Position numbers and translations under genes: made by a program. Shown here piece by piece: positions 45,774-57,520 of a stretch of 64,000 bases of DNA. This stretch comes from Verrucomicrobiales bacterium (GTDB lineage Bacteria; Verrucomicrobiota; Verrucomicrobiia; Limisphaerales; UBA9464): the NCBI GenBank assembly GCA_027488845.1, contig JAIYBC010000023.1, forward strand, positions 1 through 64,000. Reading direction: 5' to 3'. The notes below the pieces were generated by a model. The model had not been told where the DNA came from. It saw nothing but the letters and a program-made list of their open reading frames with translations, and did no database searches. Positions within the stretch are counted from its first letter, which is position 1. Every line of letters starts with the position of its first letter.

Positions 45774-46661
45774 CTACCAGACGCCGAGGGTCCCGAGCAC
45801 CGCGCGGGTCCGTGGGACCTCGTGGGTGCGGAGCAGGTCCGTGCGTCCCAGCGAGGCCAGCACGGCGAAGAAGGGTTCCGCGCTGCGGACCTCGTCCTCG
45901 AAGCACTCGAAGGCGTGCGGCAAGGCGTGGCACGTCGGGAAGCCCAGCGTCCGGAGACGGAACGTGTTCAGGAAGACCCGCATCTGGTGGCGGATGCGCG
46001 TCGCGGAATCCCCGAGGTTCCGGTAGTAGAATCCGAGTCCGGGGTCGATCCAGAGCTTGGTCACGCCGTTCCGCTGGGCCGCTTCGATCTGTCGCGCGAA
46101 GTGGTCGTGCAGGCTCGCGGCGGGATCCGCACCCAGGTCGAGGTCGCCGACCTGTCGGACGTTGTCGCCCTGGACGTGGCACAGGATCACCGCGGCGTCG
46201 TGGTCGGCCACCATCCGGAACATCTCGTCGCTCCGGTCGTTGCCGGTGAGGTTCAGGACCGCGGCCCCGGCCTCCAGGCAGGCGCGGGTGACGGTCGGAT
46301 GGTAGGTCTCCACCGAGACCAGATGCCCTTCGGAGGCCAATTGGCGCACCACCGGGAGCAGCTTGGAGTTCTGGGCGGCGTCATCGACCCGGGCCGCATG
46401 GGCCAACGTGGATTCGGCGCCGATGTCCAGCAGCGCGGCGCCTTGGGCGGCGAGGACCCTTCCGCGCCGGATCGCCGCGTCGGCCGTGAGCACGACGCTT
46501 TCGCGGTACCACGAGTCGGCCGAGAGGTTGATCACGCCCATCAGTTCGGGACGCGCGTTGCCGTCGAAACGGCGGCCGCGCAGATCGAAGGAGGCGACCC
46601 GGGCCTTCAACGATTCCGCATGGGTGGTGGCCAGTTCCGCGAGGTTTTCGAGACGCAGCAT
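45774..46661 (-). CDS. Divergent dihydropteroate synthase-like (pterin-binding) protein
   Basis: 295 residues with the order of motifs of dihydropteroate synthase: LMGVINLSADSW (for MGILNVTPDSF), LLDIGAESTLA (for DIGGESTRPG), VSVETYHPTVTRACLEAGAA (for SVDTYK), LWIDPGLGFYYRNL (for DPGIGFGK) and RTHEVPRTRAV (for RVHDV). The central Asn motif INDVSG is changed to LNLTGN, and the GxSRKSF lysine motif is replaced by GFPTCHALPHAFE. Because the pterin-binding lysine is missing by eye, it may bind another pterin or act in a different reaction. It lies 30 bases downstream of uvrA in the same direction. Folate-pathway neighbours are absent. Confidence 0.7.
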   Translation of the reverse strand: MLRLENLAELATTHAESLKARVASFDLRGRRFDGNARPELMGVINLSADSWYRESVVLTADAAIRRGRVLAAQGAALLDIGAESTLAHAARVDDAAQNSKLLPVVRQLASEGHLVSVETYHPTVTRACLEAGAAVLNLTGNDRSDEMFRMVADHDAAVILCHVQGDNVRQVGDLDLGADPAASLHDHFARQIEAAQRNGVTKLWIDPGLGFYYRNLGDSATRIRHQMRVFLNTFRLRTLGFPTCHALPHAFECFEDEVRSAEPFFAVLASLGRTDLLRTHEVPRTRAVLGTLGVW

Positions 46662-46691
46662 GGGCGCAAGTTGGGGTGAACCGGTCGCGCG

Positions 46692-49616
<2,925 letters not shown>

Positions 49617-50050
49617 GGCCAGTGAGGAGAGCACGGATGCGCCGGAAGGCGAAACGGGGAATCGCGGCCTCCACGGAACGGTTCCAAGGGAGCGGACTCA
49701 GACCTCACGCAAACGCGCCAAGCCGCGAAGGGGAAGGCGGTTTCAGGGCCGTAGCCGGACGGATCCTGGACATCTCCCGGTGCCGTATGCCCGAGCCGGA
49801 CGATGGATCTGATCCAAACGTGTTAGGAGTCGTAGCCAGGCGAGGCACCGAAGCCCGCCCGTGAGAGAGGCAGTGGCGGTTCGCGCGAGCGTCGTGGAGT
49901 GCGCGAGTCCCCTCGCGCTTTTGGAGGTGAACACGATCTGACGTTGATTCTGACCGATTGCCGATAGGCCAGAGAACGTGACCCATTGGAACTCGGAACG
50001 AAGCTGGCCAAACAAGGTCCGAACTCGCCCATTCCCCGCGGGCGAACGCA
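49617..50050. repeat. Gene-free gap holding a dispersed-repeat-like element
   Basis: Upstream of uvrA and downstream of the amidase gene, 434 bases without a convincing gene. Bases ~49826-49930 hold an element with the inverted repeat GCGCGAG (49883-49889)/CTCGCGC (49912-49918). One frame on the plus strand reads VRASVVECASPLALLEVN; the reverse reads as ARGLAHSTTLAR. I recall closely similar phrases as mis-annotated tiny ORFs scattered through Pedosphaera-type genomes, which would make this a dispersed noncoding repeat. The rest shows nothing recognisable apart from the room needed for the uvrA promoter. Confidence 0.5.
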
Positions 50051-51679
50051 TCAGCCCATCGGCACGTCGCGGAGGAACCGGGGCTTTCGGCGGGCTTGGG
50101 TGGCCTGCTCGAAGGCGTGGCCGAAGCCCAGCAACGGACCTTCCGTCCAGCGGGCGCCGAAGAAGGACAGGCCGACGGGCAGTCCACCCACATAGCCGGC
50201 GGGGACGGTCAGGTGCGGACAGCCGGCGATGGCCGGCAGGCTGGTGCAGCCGCCCACGTAGTGGTCGCGGTTGACCGGGTCGATGTGGGTTGGCGGTGCG
50301 CCGGAGGGCGCGAGGAAGGCGTCCAGCCGGTGTTGGGCCATCACGCCTTCGATGCACTGGTTCCGGGCGCGGTCACGACAGCGGTCGCGGAGACGCCGAT
50401 GTTCCGCCTCGGAAAGCTCGGGGTCCTTCCCGGCCTGGAGGAGGATCTCCTGTCCGAACACCGACAGCTCCCGGTCGGCGTGGGCGAGGTTGAAGGCGAT
50501 CAGGTCGGCAATGGATCGCACCCGGACCGTGTCGTCCCGGGTGGCGAAGTACGCGGCGAGTCCCCGTCGGAACTCGTGCAGCATCACGCGGAAGTTGCCC
50601 TCGTGGATCGCCTCGTGGTTGGGGAACTCCACCGGGTCCACCAGCTCGGCGCCGAGTTCGCGGAGGACCCCGAAATGGCCTTCGATGAGGCGGTCGACCT
50701 CGGGGTGGTAGCCGAAGTACTGCCGGGCCACGCCGATCCGTTTTCCACGCAGCGAATCGGCCTTGAGGAACGACGTGTAGTCCGTGTGGAGGTGGCCCGC
50801 GGCCTCGGCGGTCGCCGGATCCTTCGGGTCGATTCCGGCGAGGATTCCCAGAAGGGTCGCCGCATCGGCGACGGTGCGGGCCATGGGGCCGGCGGTGTCC
50901 TGGCTTTCGGCGATGGGGATGATCCCGGATCGGCTGACCAGTCCGACGGTGGGCTTGAGCCCGACGATGGAGCAGGCCGCGGCTGGGGCGATGATGGAGC
51001 CGTTGGTCTCGGTGCCGACGGCGACCGGGCAGTAGCCGGCGGCGACCGCGGCGGCGGAACCCGCGCTGGATCCCCAAGGCGTCCGCGCCAGGGCGTACGG
51101 GTTGCGCGTCTGTCCGCCCGTGGCGCTCCAGCCGCTGACCGAGCGGCCGGAGCGGAAGTTGGCCCATTCGCTGAGGTTCGCCTTCCCGAGGATCACCGCG
51201 CCCGCATCGCGCAGGCGGCGGACGACGAAGGCATCCTGCGAAGCGAACGTCCCCGCCAACGCCAGCGAACCGCCCGTCGTGGGCATGCGGTCGGCGGTGT
51301 CGATGTTGTCCTTAACCAGCACCGGCATGCCGTGCAGCGGGCCGGTTGCGCGGCCGGACTTCCGCAGCGCCGAGAGTCTTCGGGCCTCGGTCATCGCGTC
51401 GGGGTTGGTCGCGATGACGGCATGCAACGCCGGCCCTTCCCGATCCAAGCGGGCGATCCTTTGGAGGCAGAGCGCGACCAGCTTCTCCTCGGAGACCGTC
51501 CCCGAGGCCAGCGCCGACCGCAGATCGGCCAAGGTCCGATCCTCCCACGCCATCCCGTTCCGGCCGTCGGAGCGGCATCCGCCCGTGAACAGGCCCGCCA
51601 ATCCGAGGGCGGCCGAGGAGGCGAAGTCGCGGCGGCTCCAGCCACGGTCTGGGGGAAGTGGATCGTGCTGCGGGTTCAT
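50051..51679 (-). CDS. Tat-exported lipoprotein amidase (amidase signature family)
   Basis: 542 residues from ATG 51679, overlapping the aminotransferase stop (ATGA). The N-terminus has a twin-arginine signal WSRRDFASSAALGLAGLFTG ending in a lipobox-like GGC, so it is probably a Tat-dependent lipoprotein. The amidase signature Ser-cis-Ser-Lys triad is present: Lys in PVLVKDNIDT, serines in WGSSAGSAAAVAAG and in GTETNGSIIAPA. The full length matches GatA-like amidases, but the export signal rules out a role in tRNA amidation. Substrate unknown. Export separates it physically from the aminotransferase-fold enzyme encoded upstream, which looks cytoplasmic. Confidence 0.88.
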   Translation of the reverse strand: MNPQHDPLPPDRGWSRRDFASSAALGLAGLFTGGCRSDGRNGMAWEDRTLADLRSALASGTVSEEKLVALCLQRIARLDREGPALHAVIATNPDAMTEARRLSALRKSGRATGPLHGMPVLVKDNIDTADRMPTTGGSLALAGTFASQDAFVVRRLRDAGAVILGKANLSEWANFRSGRSVSGWSATGGQTRNPYALARTPWGSSAGSAAAVAAGYCPVAVGTETNGSIIAPAAACSIVGLKPTVGLVSRSGIIPIAESQDTAGPMARTVADAATLLGILAGIDPKDPATAEAAGHLHTDYTSFLKADSLRGKRIGVARQYFGYHPEVDRLIEGHFGVLRELGAELVDPVEFPNHEAIHEGNFRVMLHEFRRGLAAYFATRDDTVRVRSIADLIAFNLAHADRELSVFGQEILLQAGKDPELSEAEHRRLRDRCRDRARNQCIEGVMAQHRLDAFLAPSGAPPTHIDPVNRDHYVGGCTSLPAIAGCPHLTVPAGYVGGLPVGLSFFGARWTEGPLLGFGHAFEQATQARRKPRFLRDVPMG

Positions 51680-53019
51680 CGAAGGCCTGCGCTGCACTCG
51701 CGGATCGAGGCGTCGAGGATCGCCAGCGCCTGCTTCCATTCCTCGCGTGAGAGGTTCACCGGCGGCGTCAGCGTCAGCATGTGGCCGCGGGTGGTCTTGA
51801 AGTTCAGTCCACGACGCAGCGCCGCGTACATGACCTCGTCGGCGAAGCCGTGCGGTGCGCCGGTCACGTCCACGCCGAGCATCAGGCCGAGACCGCGGAC
51901 GCCGTGGATGACCGGGTGGCGTTCGGCGAGTCCTCGGAGGTCCTCGAGCGCCTCGGCGCCGAGGCGTGCGGCGTGTTCGGGGAGGCGTTCGTCGCGGAGG
52001 ATGTCGAGGGTGGCGAGGCCGGCGGCGGCGGAGACGGGGTTCTTCTCGTGGGTGAAGTGGCCGAGCGAGGCCGAGGCCACGGTGTTGAACTCCTCCCGGG
52101 TGAGCACGGCGGCGAGCGGCATCACGCCGCCTCCGAGTCCCTTGCCGACGACGAGCAGGTCGGGTGTCACGCCGAAGTGCTCGCAGGCGAACATCCTTCC
52201 GGTGCGGCCGAGGCCGATGGGGATCTCGTCGAGGATGAGCAGGGCGCCATGGCGGTCGCAGGCGGCCCGGATGCGCTTCCAGTAGTCGGCGGGCGGGATG
52301 GAAGGCGTGCAGCGCAACGTCTCGCCGATCACGGCGCCGATTCCGGGCTCGCGTCCGAGGACATACTCGACGTAGTCCGCGCAGCTGAGGCTGCACTCGC
52401 GTCCGCAGCGGAAGGGACAGCCGCTGGGTTCGCAGGGCGGGACGTGTTCGGCGCCGGGGAGAAGCGGGCCGACCCCTTCGCGGAACTGGGCCTCGCCGCC
52501 GACGGAGATGGCATCGAGCGTGGCCCCGTGGAAGGAGTCCCAGAGGGAGATGGTCTTGAAGCGGCCGGTGACGAGCCGGGCGAGCTTCAGCGCCATGCTC
52601 ATGGCGATGGTGCCGGCCGGGGCGAAGAGCGTCCGGGTGAGTCCGGCCGGTGCGATGGCGGTGAGGCGGCGGGCGAGCTCGACGGCCGGGGCGTTGGTGT
52701 AGCGGCGGGTGCAGAAGCTGAGGTCGTCGAGCTGCCGCTTGACCGCCTCGATCACGCGCGGATGCGCGAAGCCGACCTGGTGGACGTTGTTGCCGTGGAA
52801 GTCGAGGTAGCGCCGTCCCTCGGTGTCGACCAGCCAGGAGCCCTCGGCGTGGGACAGGGCGTTGAGGCAGGGCGTGGAGAGCGACTGGTGGAGGAAGTGG
52901 GCCGCATCGGCCTCCAGCAGCGCCCGGGTTCCGGGACCGATCTTCTCCGCGATCCAGCGGGCCCTCGGCGCCGCCGTGTTGACGTCGCCTTCCATCGCCC
53001 TCGGGTGGCTCGTGCTCAT
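51676..53019 (-). CDS. Class III aminotransferase-fold PLP enzyme, PbfA-like
   Basis: 447 residues. The PLP lysine is Lys293 in VVGKGLGGGV, and the cofactor Asp is in LILDEIPIGLGRTG. Subgroup features are HFLHQSLSTPCLNAL, YLDFHGNNVHQVGFAHPRV, SFCTRRYTN, and a cysteine-rich insert CPFRCGRECSLSCADY not found in ordinary ornithine- or GABA-type aminotransferases. From memory this pattern matches (R)-1-hydroxy-2-aminoethylphosphonate ammonia-lyase (PbfA) and its relatives, which eliminate ammonia to give phosphonoacetaldehyde. That identification needs a search. It overlaps both neighbours by 4 bases (ATGA at 53016-53019 and 51676-51679), so the three genes form one translationally coupled operon. 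Confidence 0.8.
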   Translation of the reverse strand: MSTSHPRAMEGDVNTAAPRARWIAEKIGPGTRALLEADAAHFLHQSLSTPCLNALSHAEGSWLVDTEGRRYLDFHGNNVHQVGFAHPRVIEAVKRQLDDLSFCTRRYTNAPAVELARRLTAIAPAGLTRTLFAPAGTIAMSMALKLARLVTGRFKTISLWDSFHGATLDAISVGGEAQFREGVGPLLPGAEHVPPCEPSGCPFRCGRECSLSCADYVEYVLGREPGIGAVIGETLRCTPSIPPADYWKRIRAACDRHGALLILDEIPIGLGRTGRMFACEHFGVTPDLLVVGKGLGGGVMPLAAVLTREEFNTVASASLGHFTHEKNPVSAAAGLATLDILRDERLPEHAARLGAEALEDLRGLAERHPVIHGVRGLGLMLGVDVTGAPHGFADEVMYAALRRGLNFKTTRGHMLTLTPPVNLSREEWKQALAILDASIRECSAGLR

Positions 53020-53894
53020 CGCCCGAAGGCTTCACGAACAGGCCGCCCAATCCAAGCCCCCGGGGCCTTGATCTTGAGCGCGTGGAGGACCGTCGGCGCC
53101 GTGTCGTAGGTGTTCACCGGGCCGCGGATCTCATGGCCGCGGGCCACGCCGGGTCCGTGGACGATCCATGGGATCTCCAGTTCCTCGATCGTCGGACCGC
53201 CATGCTTGGTTCCCACGCCGCCGTGGTCCGCGGTGATCAGCACGAGGGTGGAGTCGGCGATGCCGGCGTCCTTCAAGGCCTGCATCAGGTCTCCGATGAG
53301 GGTGTCGACCATGTCCACCGTCTTGGAGTACTGCGGCGACTTCCAGCCGAAGGTGTGGCCGGCGTGGTCCACGTCGTCGAAGTGCACGAACAGCAGGGTC
53401 GGCCCGTTGGTGCGGATCACGTCGGCGGCGGCCGCGGCGGTCAGGGGCGATCCCTTGACGTGGGCGACGAGGTCGACGCTGCGGCGTTCCACGAGGCGGC
53501 CGAAGCCGTCCCAGTCGTGGACGACCGCGATGCGGGCCTTCCTCCGCGCCTCGCGGACCGACCGGAACATCGTCGGGAAGAGTCCGTCCGGTCCCTTCTC
53601 CAGGGCGGGGATCTCGAACCGGTTGGTCTCCCATTCGTTGGAGGTGATGCCGTGCTGTTCGGGGCCGGCTCCCATGATCATGGAAGCCCAGTTCGGGCTG
53701 CTCGAGGTGGGCATCACGCCGCGGGCGCGCAGGGTCCATGAGCCCTCCCGCATGAGGCGGTGCATCACCGGGGCGTTGCTGGGGTTGAAGGCCAGCGAAC
53801 CGAGGCCGTCGCAGCCGATCACGAGGACGTGTTCGACGGCGGCCCTGGCGACGGTGGCGGCGAGCAGGAGGAGGATCGGCAGGAGTCGCTTCAA
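53016..53894 (-). CDS. Exported alkaline-phosphatase-superfamily hydrolase
   Basis: 292 residues if TTG 53894 is used, which gives the clean signal peptide LKRLLPILLLLAATVARA. ATG 53945 is the alternative, but it lies upstream of a terminator hairpin that would then be inside the coding region. First metal Asp: VIGCDGLGSLAF. Nucleophile region: PTSSSPNWASMIMGAGPEQH followed by GITSNEWE. Later ligands: VHFDDVDHAGHTFGW and ITADHGGVGTKHGG. The fold is that of type I phosphodiesterases, which also include phosphonoacetate hydrolase, although this one is exported and small. It is first in the operon with the PbfA-like enzyme and the amidase. Substrate unknown. Confidence 0.78.
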   Translation of the reverse strand: MKRLLPILLLLAATVARAAVEHVLVIGCDGLGSLAFNPSNAPVMHRLMREGSWTLRARGVMPTSSSPNWASMIMGAGPEQHGITSNEWETNRFEIPALEKGPDGLFPTMFRSVREARRKARIAVVHDWDGFGRLVERRSVDLVAHVKGSPLTAAAAADVIRTNGPTLLFVHFDDVDHAGHTFGWKSPQYSKTVDMVDTLIGDLMQALKDAGIADSTLVLITADHGGVGTKHGGPTIEELEIPWIVHGPGVARGHEIRGPVNTYDTAPTVLHALKIKAPGAWIGRPVREAFGR

Positions 53895-53903
53895 GGGGGG
53901 CGG

Positions 53904-53943
53904 AAAAGAAGAGGCGCCGGTGATCCTGGGGACCACCGGCGCC
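53904..53943 (-). terminator. Terminator after the LamG/CHRD gene
   Basis: A perfect 10-bp stem, GGCGCCGGTG with CACCGGCGCC (53913-53922 and 53934-53943), has an 11-base loop and is followed on the minus strand by TCTTCTTTT. It ends the transcript of the LamG/CHRD protein and separates it from the hydrolase operon, which argues for the downstream TTG start of the hydrolase. Confidence 0.75.
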
Positions 53944-53981
53944 ATGGCAATCAACCGTCGGTGACAACGGTGCGAAACCGT

Positions 53982-56900
53982 TCAGGGAACGGGGACCAGC
54001 TGGCCGCGGACCTCGCCGCCCGGGACGCCGTCCGGAGCGGCGGAGTGGACGTTGAAGTACACGTTGCCGGCCGCGGCCGCGTCGAACAGCGCGGTCGAGG
54101 CGGCGGCGTTTCCGGTGTAGGACCCGGTGCGGCCCGGGGTGCCGTCATGGACGAGTCCGAGCATCACGCCCGCGGAGGCCTCCAGGCCGGCCGGTCCATG
54201 GAAGTGGGCGGCGGTGGTGGTGGCGCGGAGGTTCCGGTACTCGACGTAGTAGAACACGCGTCCGGCCTCGAAGGCGGCGATGCCCACGCCGGAGCCGGGG
54301 GTGACGACCGGGGTCGGGCGTTCGGCGGCGCCCGTGAGGGTGGCCTTGAACAGGCGGACCGAGTTGGTGGTGCCGCCGGTCACGCGGAAGAACAGCTCGG
54401 TGCCGAGCAGCGGCAGCGTGGCCGAACGGTTGGTGGTGGTCAGGATGTTGACCCAGGCGTCGTTGAGGTCGCCCGTGGCCTGGAGGAGGAACGGTCCGAC
54501 GCCGCCGGTCCAGCTGACGGTGACCTCGCCGTTGGCGATGGACGCCGTCAGGACGGAGGCGGACGGGGCCGGCGTGAGGAGCGGGGTTCCGGCGCGGTTG
54601 GCCTGGAACAGCGTGGCGACCTCGACCGCGGACAGGGAGCGACCCCAGATCGCGAACTCGTCGATGCTGCCCTGGGAGGAGACGCCGCCGCCGTCGGTGT
54701 AGGTGCCCGTGCCGTCCTGGCCGATGTTCATGGCCAGGGTGGTGTCGGGTCCGGTTCCGGCGGGCGAGATGTCACGGGTGTCGAGCAGGTTGCCGTCGAC
54801 GTAGGTCGAGGCGACGCCGGCGGGATCGAAGGCGACCACCACGTGGCGCCAGGCGCCTCCGTTGAAGAAGCCGCCGGCGCTGTCGTAGTCCCTGCGGGCC
54901 GGACGGGGGTCGCCCTTGCTCCGGTAGTTCCACTGGATGCGGCCGTCCCCTGCGGTGGCGAGGATCCAGCCGTCGTTGCTGCCGCTGTTCCAGTTCTTGT
55001 TGCCCACGAAGCCCGGGTCTCCGGTCCAGGCGTCCAGCTTGGCCCAGAACGCGACCGTGAAGGCCTGGGTCGAGGTCAGGAAGTTGGAGCCGAGCGTGGC
55101 GTAGTTGAACGAGGAGCCGTTGGCGGCGCTGGCGAAGCCGAGGGAGCCGGAGCCGAGCCTGCCGGCGGTGAAGGTCGGCGCGCCGACCGGGGAGGCGTTG
55201 TTGCCGCTGCCCGAGGCGTCGGCGTAGCTGCCGTCGAAGGGCAGGTAGGTGCGGAGGCCCGTGCGGACCGTGGAGAGGTCGGGCAGGATCGCCGGGATGG
55301 TGACCACGGCGACGGAGCTGGTGACGGAGCCGCCGGCGTTGGAGGCGACCAGGACGTAGTTGCCAGCCTGTCCGGCGGTGACCGTGGACAGCGCGAGCGA
55401 GCTGTTGGTGGCGTTCGGCACCGGGGTCGTGCCGAGGTACCACTGGAGGCCCACGCCGACGCCGGTGACGGTCGAGGTCAGGGTTCCGCTCTGGCCGGCG
55501 ACGACGGTAGCGGAGGCCGGCTGCACGGTGATCGCCGGCGGCGCCACCTGGGTGATCGAGTAGAAGCCGACGTTGTCGACGCCGAAGTACCAGCTGCCGG
55601 TGCCGGCCTGCGCGAAGCGGAGGCGGACGCGGGACTGGTTGTCGGCGCCGGGGAGGCGGAAGATCTCGACGCGCTTGCCATCGATCGAATCGTCATCTCC
55701 GCGGGGAGCGATGAACGCACCCAGCTCGGCGGTGATGGGGGCCGCGATGAACGAACCGTAGGTGCCGCCGGCCTGCTCGCCAGTCAACGGGTCGGTGTAG
55801 GTCGCGGTGTCGGTCTGGGGGGCGTTGAAGGTGGCCACGGCGTCCACGGCGCCGTCGGTGCGGACGATGTCGCTCGGGGCGAGGTAGTAGACGACCGGAC
55901 GCCAGGAGGTGCCGCCGTCGATGGAATACTCCACGGCGCCGATGCTGTCCTGGTTCTGCTCGTAGATGCTGTTGAACGCGAGGTAGACGTTGGTCTTGCC
56001 GCTCAGGTTGTAGTCCGGGGAGAAGAGGTACTGGACCTGGCTTCCACCGCGGTTGTCGGACTCGGCGTAGGCGAACCGGCTGTCGACCAGCTGGGTCACG
56101 ACCTGGTTGTTGACGACCTGGAAGGAGACGGCCAGGCGGCGTTCCGAGTTCCACGAAGCCGACAGCACGCGGGCGCGGCTGATGGTGGTCCATCCGAGAT
56201 AGGAGTCGGAGCGCGGATCGTTGAGGTCGAACACCCCGGTGCCTCCGGTGGTGTAGTTCACCTCGGACCATCCGGTCGGGAGCGTTCCCTCCTCGGCGGA
56301 TTCGAACGTCTCGATCGCGATGGGCGTGGGCAGGGCGATGTTCTGCCAGCTGCGCACCACGAAGGAGAAGGTGTTCGTGGTGGTGGTGGGCGTCGGGGCC
56401 GTATCCGAGTAGATCACCGTGTAGGTGTTGGTCGAACCTGACGGCAGGAGCGTGGTCCGTTCCAGGGTCACCGTGGAGTTGGACGTCGTGTTGACGATCA
56501 CCGGGGTGGTCGCCGCGCCGTTGAGCAGCAGGCGGATCGAGGCCGGGTTGACCGTGCGGGAGAAGTTCCCGAGGACGACCTGGATCGGCGTCGAGGGAAG
56601 CACGTTCACCGCGCCCGCAGTGGGGGTCTGGGACGTGATGGCGATTCCGGTCGGCTCGGGGATGGAGACGATGTTGGTGCCGCCGCGGCCGAAGGAGTAG
56701 ATGCGGGCGATCTCGGAGGCGGAGACCTCACGGCGCCAGAGGCCGAAGTCGTCGATGCCGGTGTTGGCGTGGTTCACGCCGCCGCCGCCGTCGGTATACT
56801 GGCCGGTGCCGTCGTTGCCGATGTTGACCGCGAGCTCGGGTATCGAGTCGGTGTCCACCGTGCTGGGCGCGGTGTCGACGGTGGGACGGGCGTCCGTCTG

Positions 56901-57470
56901 GTTGATCAGCTCACCGTTCACGTAGGTGCTGATCTTGCCCGTGCGCTTCACGGTCATGGCGATGTGGGTCCACACGCCGGCGGGAAGGGCGCCCCCTGGG
57001 CCGTCGAAGTCGCGGCGGCCGGTGGTTTCCTCCTTGTAGTTCCACTGCACGCGGCGGTCGCCGTCCGTGGCGAGGACGTAGCCGAGGTTGCCGCCGCTGT
57101 TCCAGTTCTTGTTGCTGAAGAACGAGGGGTCGCCGGAGAAGCCGTTCAGCTGGACCCACATGGCGACGGAGAAGTCGGTGGAATCGCCGAAAAGGACGTC
57201 GGGAACGTTGCCCAGGGAGACGTAATTGCCCTGGACGCCCGGTTCGGGCGTATTGCTGACAAACACCGCCTGGCCGAGCGTTCCGGCCGCGAAGGTGGGG
57301 GTGTTGACCAGCGAGCCGTTGTTGCCCCGGCCGCTGTTGTCGTTGGGATTGCCGTCGAACGGCAGGTGGACGACGAGGTCATCACGCAGCGCCGCGAACG
57401 TGGTGGTCGGCGCGAGGCCGGCCACGGACAGCGCCGCGATGGCCGCGAGTTGTCGAATGCTTGGTTTCAT
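53982..57470 (-). CDS. Large exported LamG/Ig-like/CHRD surface protein
   Basis: 1162 residues with signal peptide SIRQLAAIAALSVAGLAPTTTFA. Domains in order: LamG 1 (~28-265), an SbsA/Big-type Ig-like domain (~275-370), a jelly-roll-like module (~385-630), an Ig-like domain (~640-715), LamG 2 (~725-945), a short linker domain and a C-terminal CHRD domain (~1037-1162, with AHFHGPAG and NVHSAAPDG motifs). The two LamG domains are close relatives sharing GDPxFxxNKNWNSG and WxxATxGDxRxQWNY, so one arose from the other. LamG domains bind carbohydrate or protein, and CHRD occurs in extracellular matrix and biofilm proteins. No PEP-CTERM tail. It begins 50 bases after the preceding lipoprotein gene, so it is probably in the prepilin/lipoprotein operon. 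Confidence 0.88.
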   Translation of the reverse strand: MKPSIRQLAAIAALSVAGLAPTTTFAALRDDLVVHLPFDGNPNDNSGRGNNGSLVNTPTFAAGTLGQAVFVSNTPEPGVQGNYVSLGNVPDVLFGDSTDFSVAMWVQLNGFSGDPSFFSNKNWNSGGNLGYVLATDGDRRVQWNYKEETTGRRDFDGPGGALPAGVWTHIAMTVKRTGKISTYVNGELINQTDARPTVDTAPSTVDTDSIPELAVNIGNDGTGQYTDGGGGVNHANTGIDDFGLWRREVSASEIARIYSFGRGGTNIVSIPEPTGIAITSQTPTAGAVNVLPSTPIQVVLGNFSRTVNPASIRLLLNGAATTPVIVNTTSNSTVTLERTTLLPSGSTNTYTVIYSDTAPTPTTTTNTFSFVVRSWQNIALPTPIAIETFESAEEGTLPTGWSEVNYTTGGTGVFDLNDPRSDSYLGWTTISRARVLSASWNSERRLAVSFQVVNNQVVTQLVDSRFAYAESDNRGGSQVQYLFSPDYNLSGKTNVYLAFNSIYEQNQDSIGAVEYSIDGGTSWRPVVYYLAPSDIVRTDGAVDAVATFNAPQTDTATYTDPLTGEQAGGTYGSFIAAPITAELGAFIAPRGDDDSIDGKRVEIFRLPGADNQSRVRLRFAQAGTGSWYFGVDNVGFYSITQVAPPAITVQPASATVVAGQSGTLTSTVTGVGVGLQWYLGTTPVPNATNSSLALSTVTAGQAGNYVLVASNAGGSVTSSVAVVTIPAILPDLSTVRTGLRTYLPFDGSYADASGSGNNASPVGAPTFTAGRLGSGSLGFASAANGSSFNYATLGSNFLTSTQAFTVAFWAKLDAWTGDPGFVGNKNWNSGSNDGWILATAGDGRIQWNYRSKGDPRPARRDYDSAGGFFNGGAWRHVVVAFDPAGVASTYVDGNLLDTRDISPAGTGPDTTLAMNIGQDGTGTYTDGGGVSSQGSIDEFAIWGRSLSAVEVATLFQANRAGTPLLTPAPSASVLTASIANGEVTVSWTGGVGPFLLQATGDLNDAWVNILTTTNRSATLPLLGTELFFRVTGGTTNSVRLFKATLTGAAERPTPVVTPGSGVGIAAFEAGRVFYYVEYRNLRATTTAAHFHGPAGLEASAGVMLGLVHDGTPGRTGSYTGNAAASTALFDAAAAGNVYFNVHSAAPDGVPGGEVRGQLVPVP

Positions 57471-57520
57471 GGTGGGTGTTATGGATCTCTTAACGGAAAA
57501 GGGTGTGGTTCTAAGTCGTG

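Noticed and set aside
50051-53050. A single 999-codon frame that appears to fuse an Arg/Pro-rich N-terminus to the amidase
   Set aside because: The upstream half is the out-of-frame shadow of the aminotransferase-fold gene. The amidase has its own start with a Tat signal at 51679.
53895-53954. A 20-residue N-terminal extension of the AP-superfamily hydrolase
   Set aside because: It would put a strong terminator hairpin inside the coding region and push the signal peptide away from the N-terminus. Kept only as an alternative start.
53760-56441. An 893-codon plus-strand open frame, Gly/Val/Ala/Arg-rich, opposite the LamG/CHRD gene
   Set aside because: It looks superficially like a PE-PGRS-type protein but is the mirror of Ala/Thr/Gly-rich LamG coding sequence.
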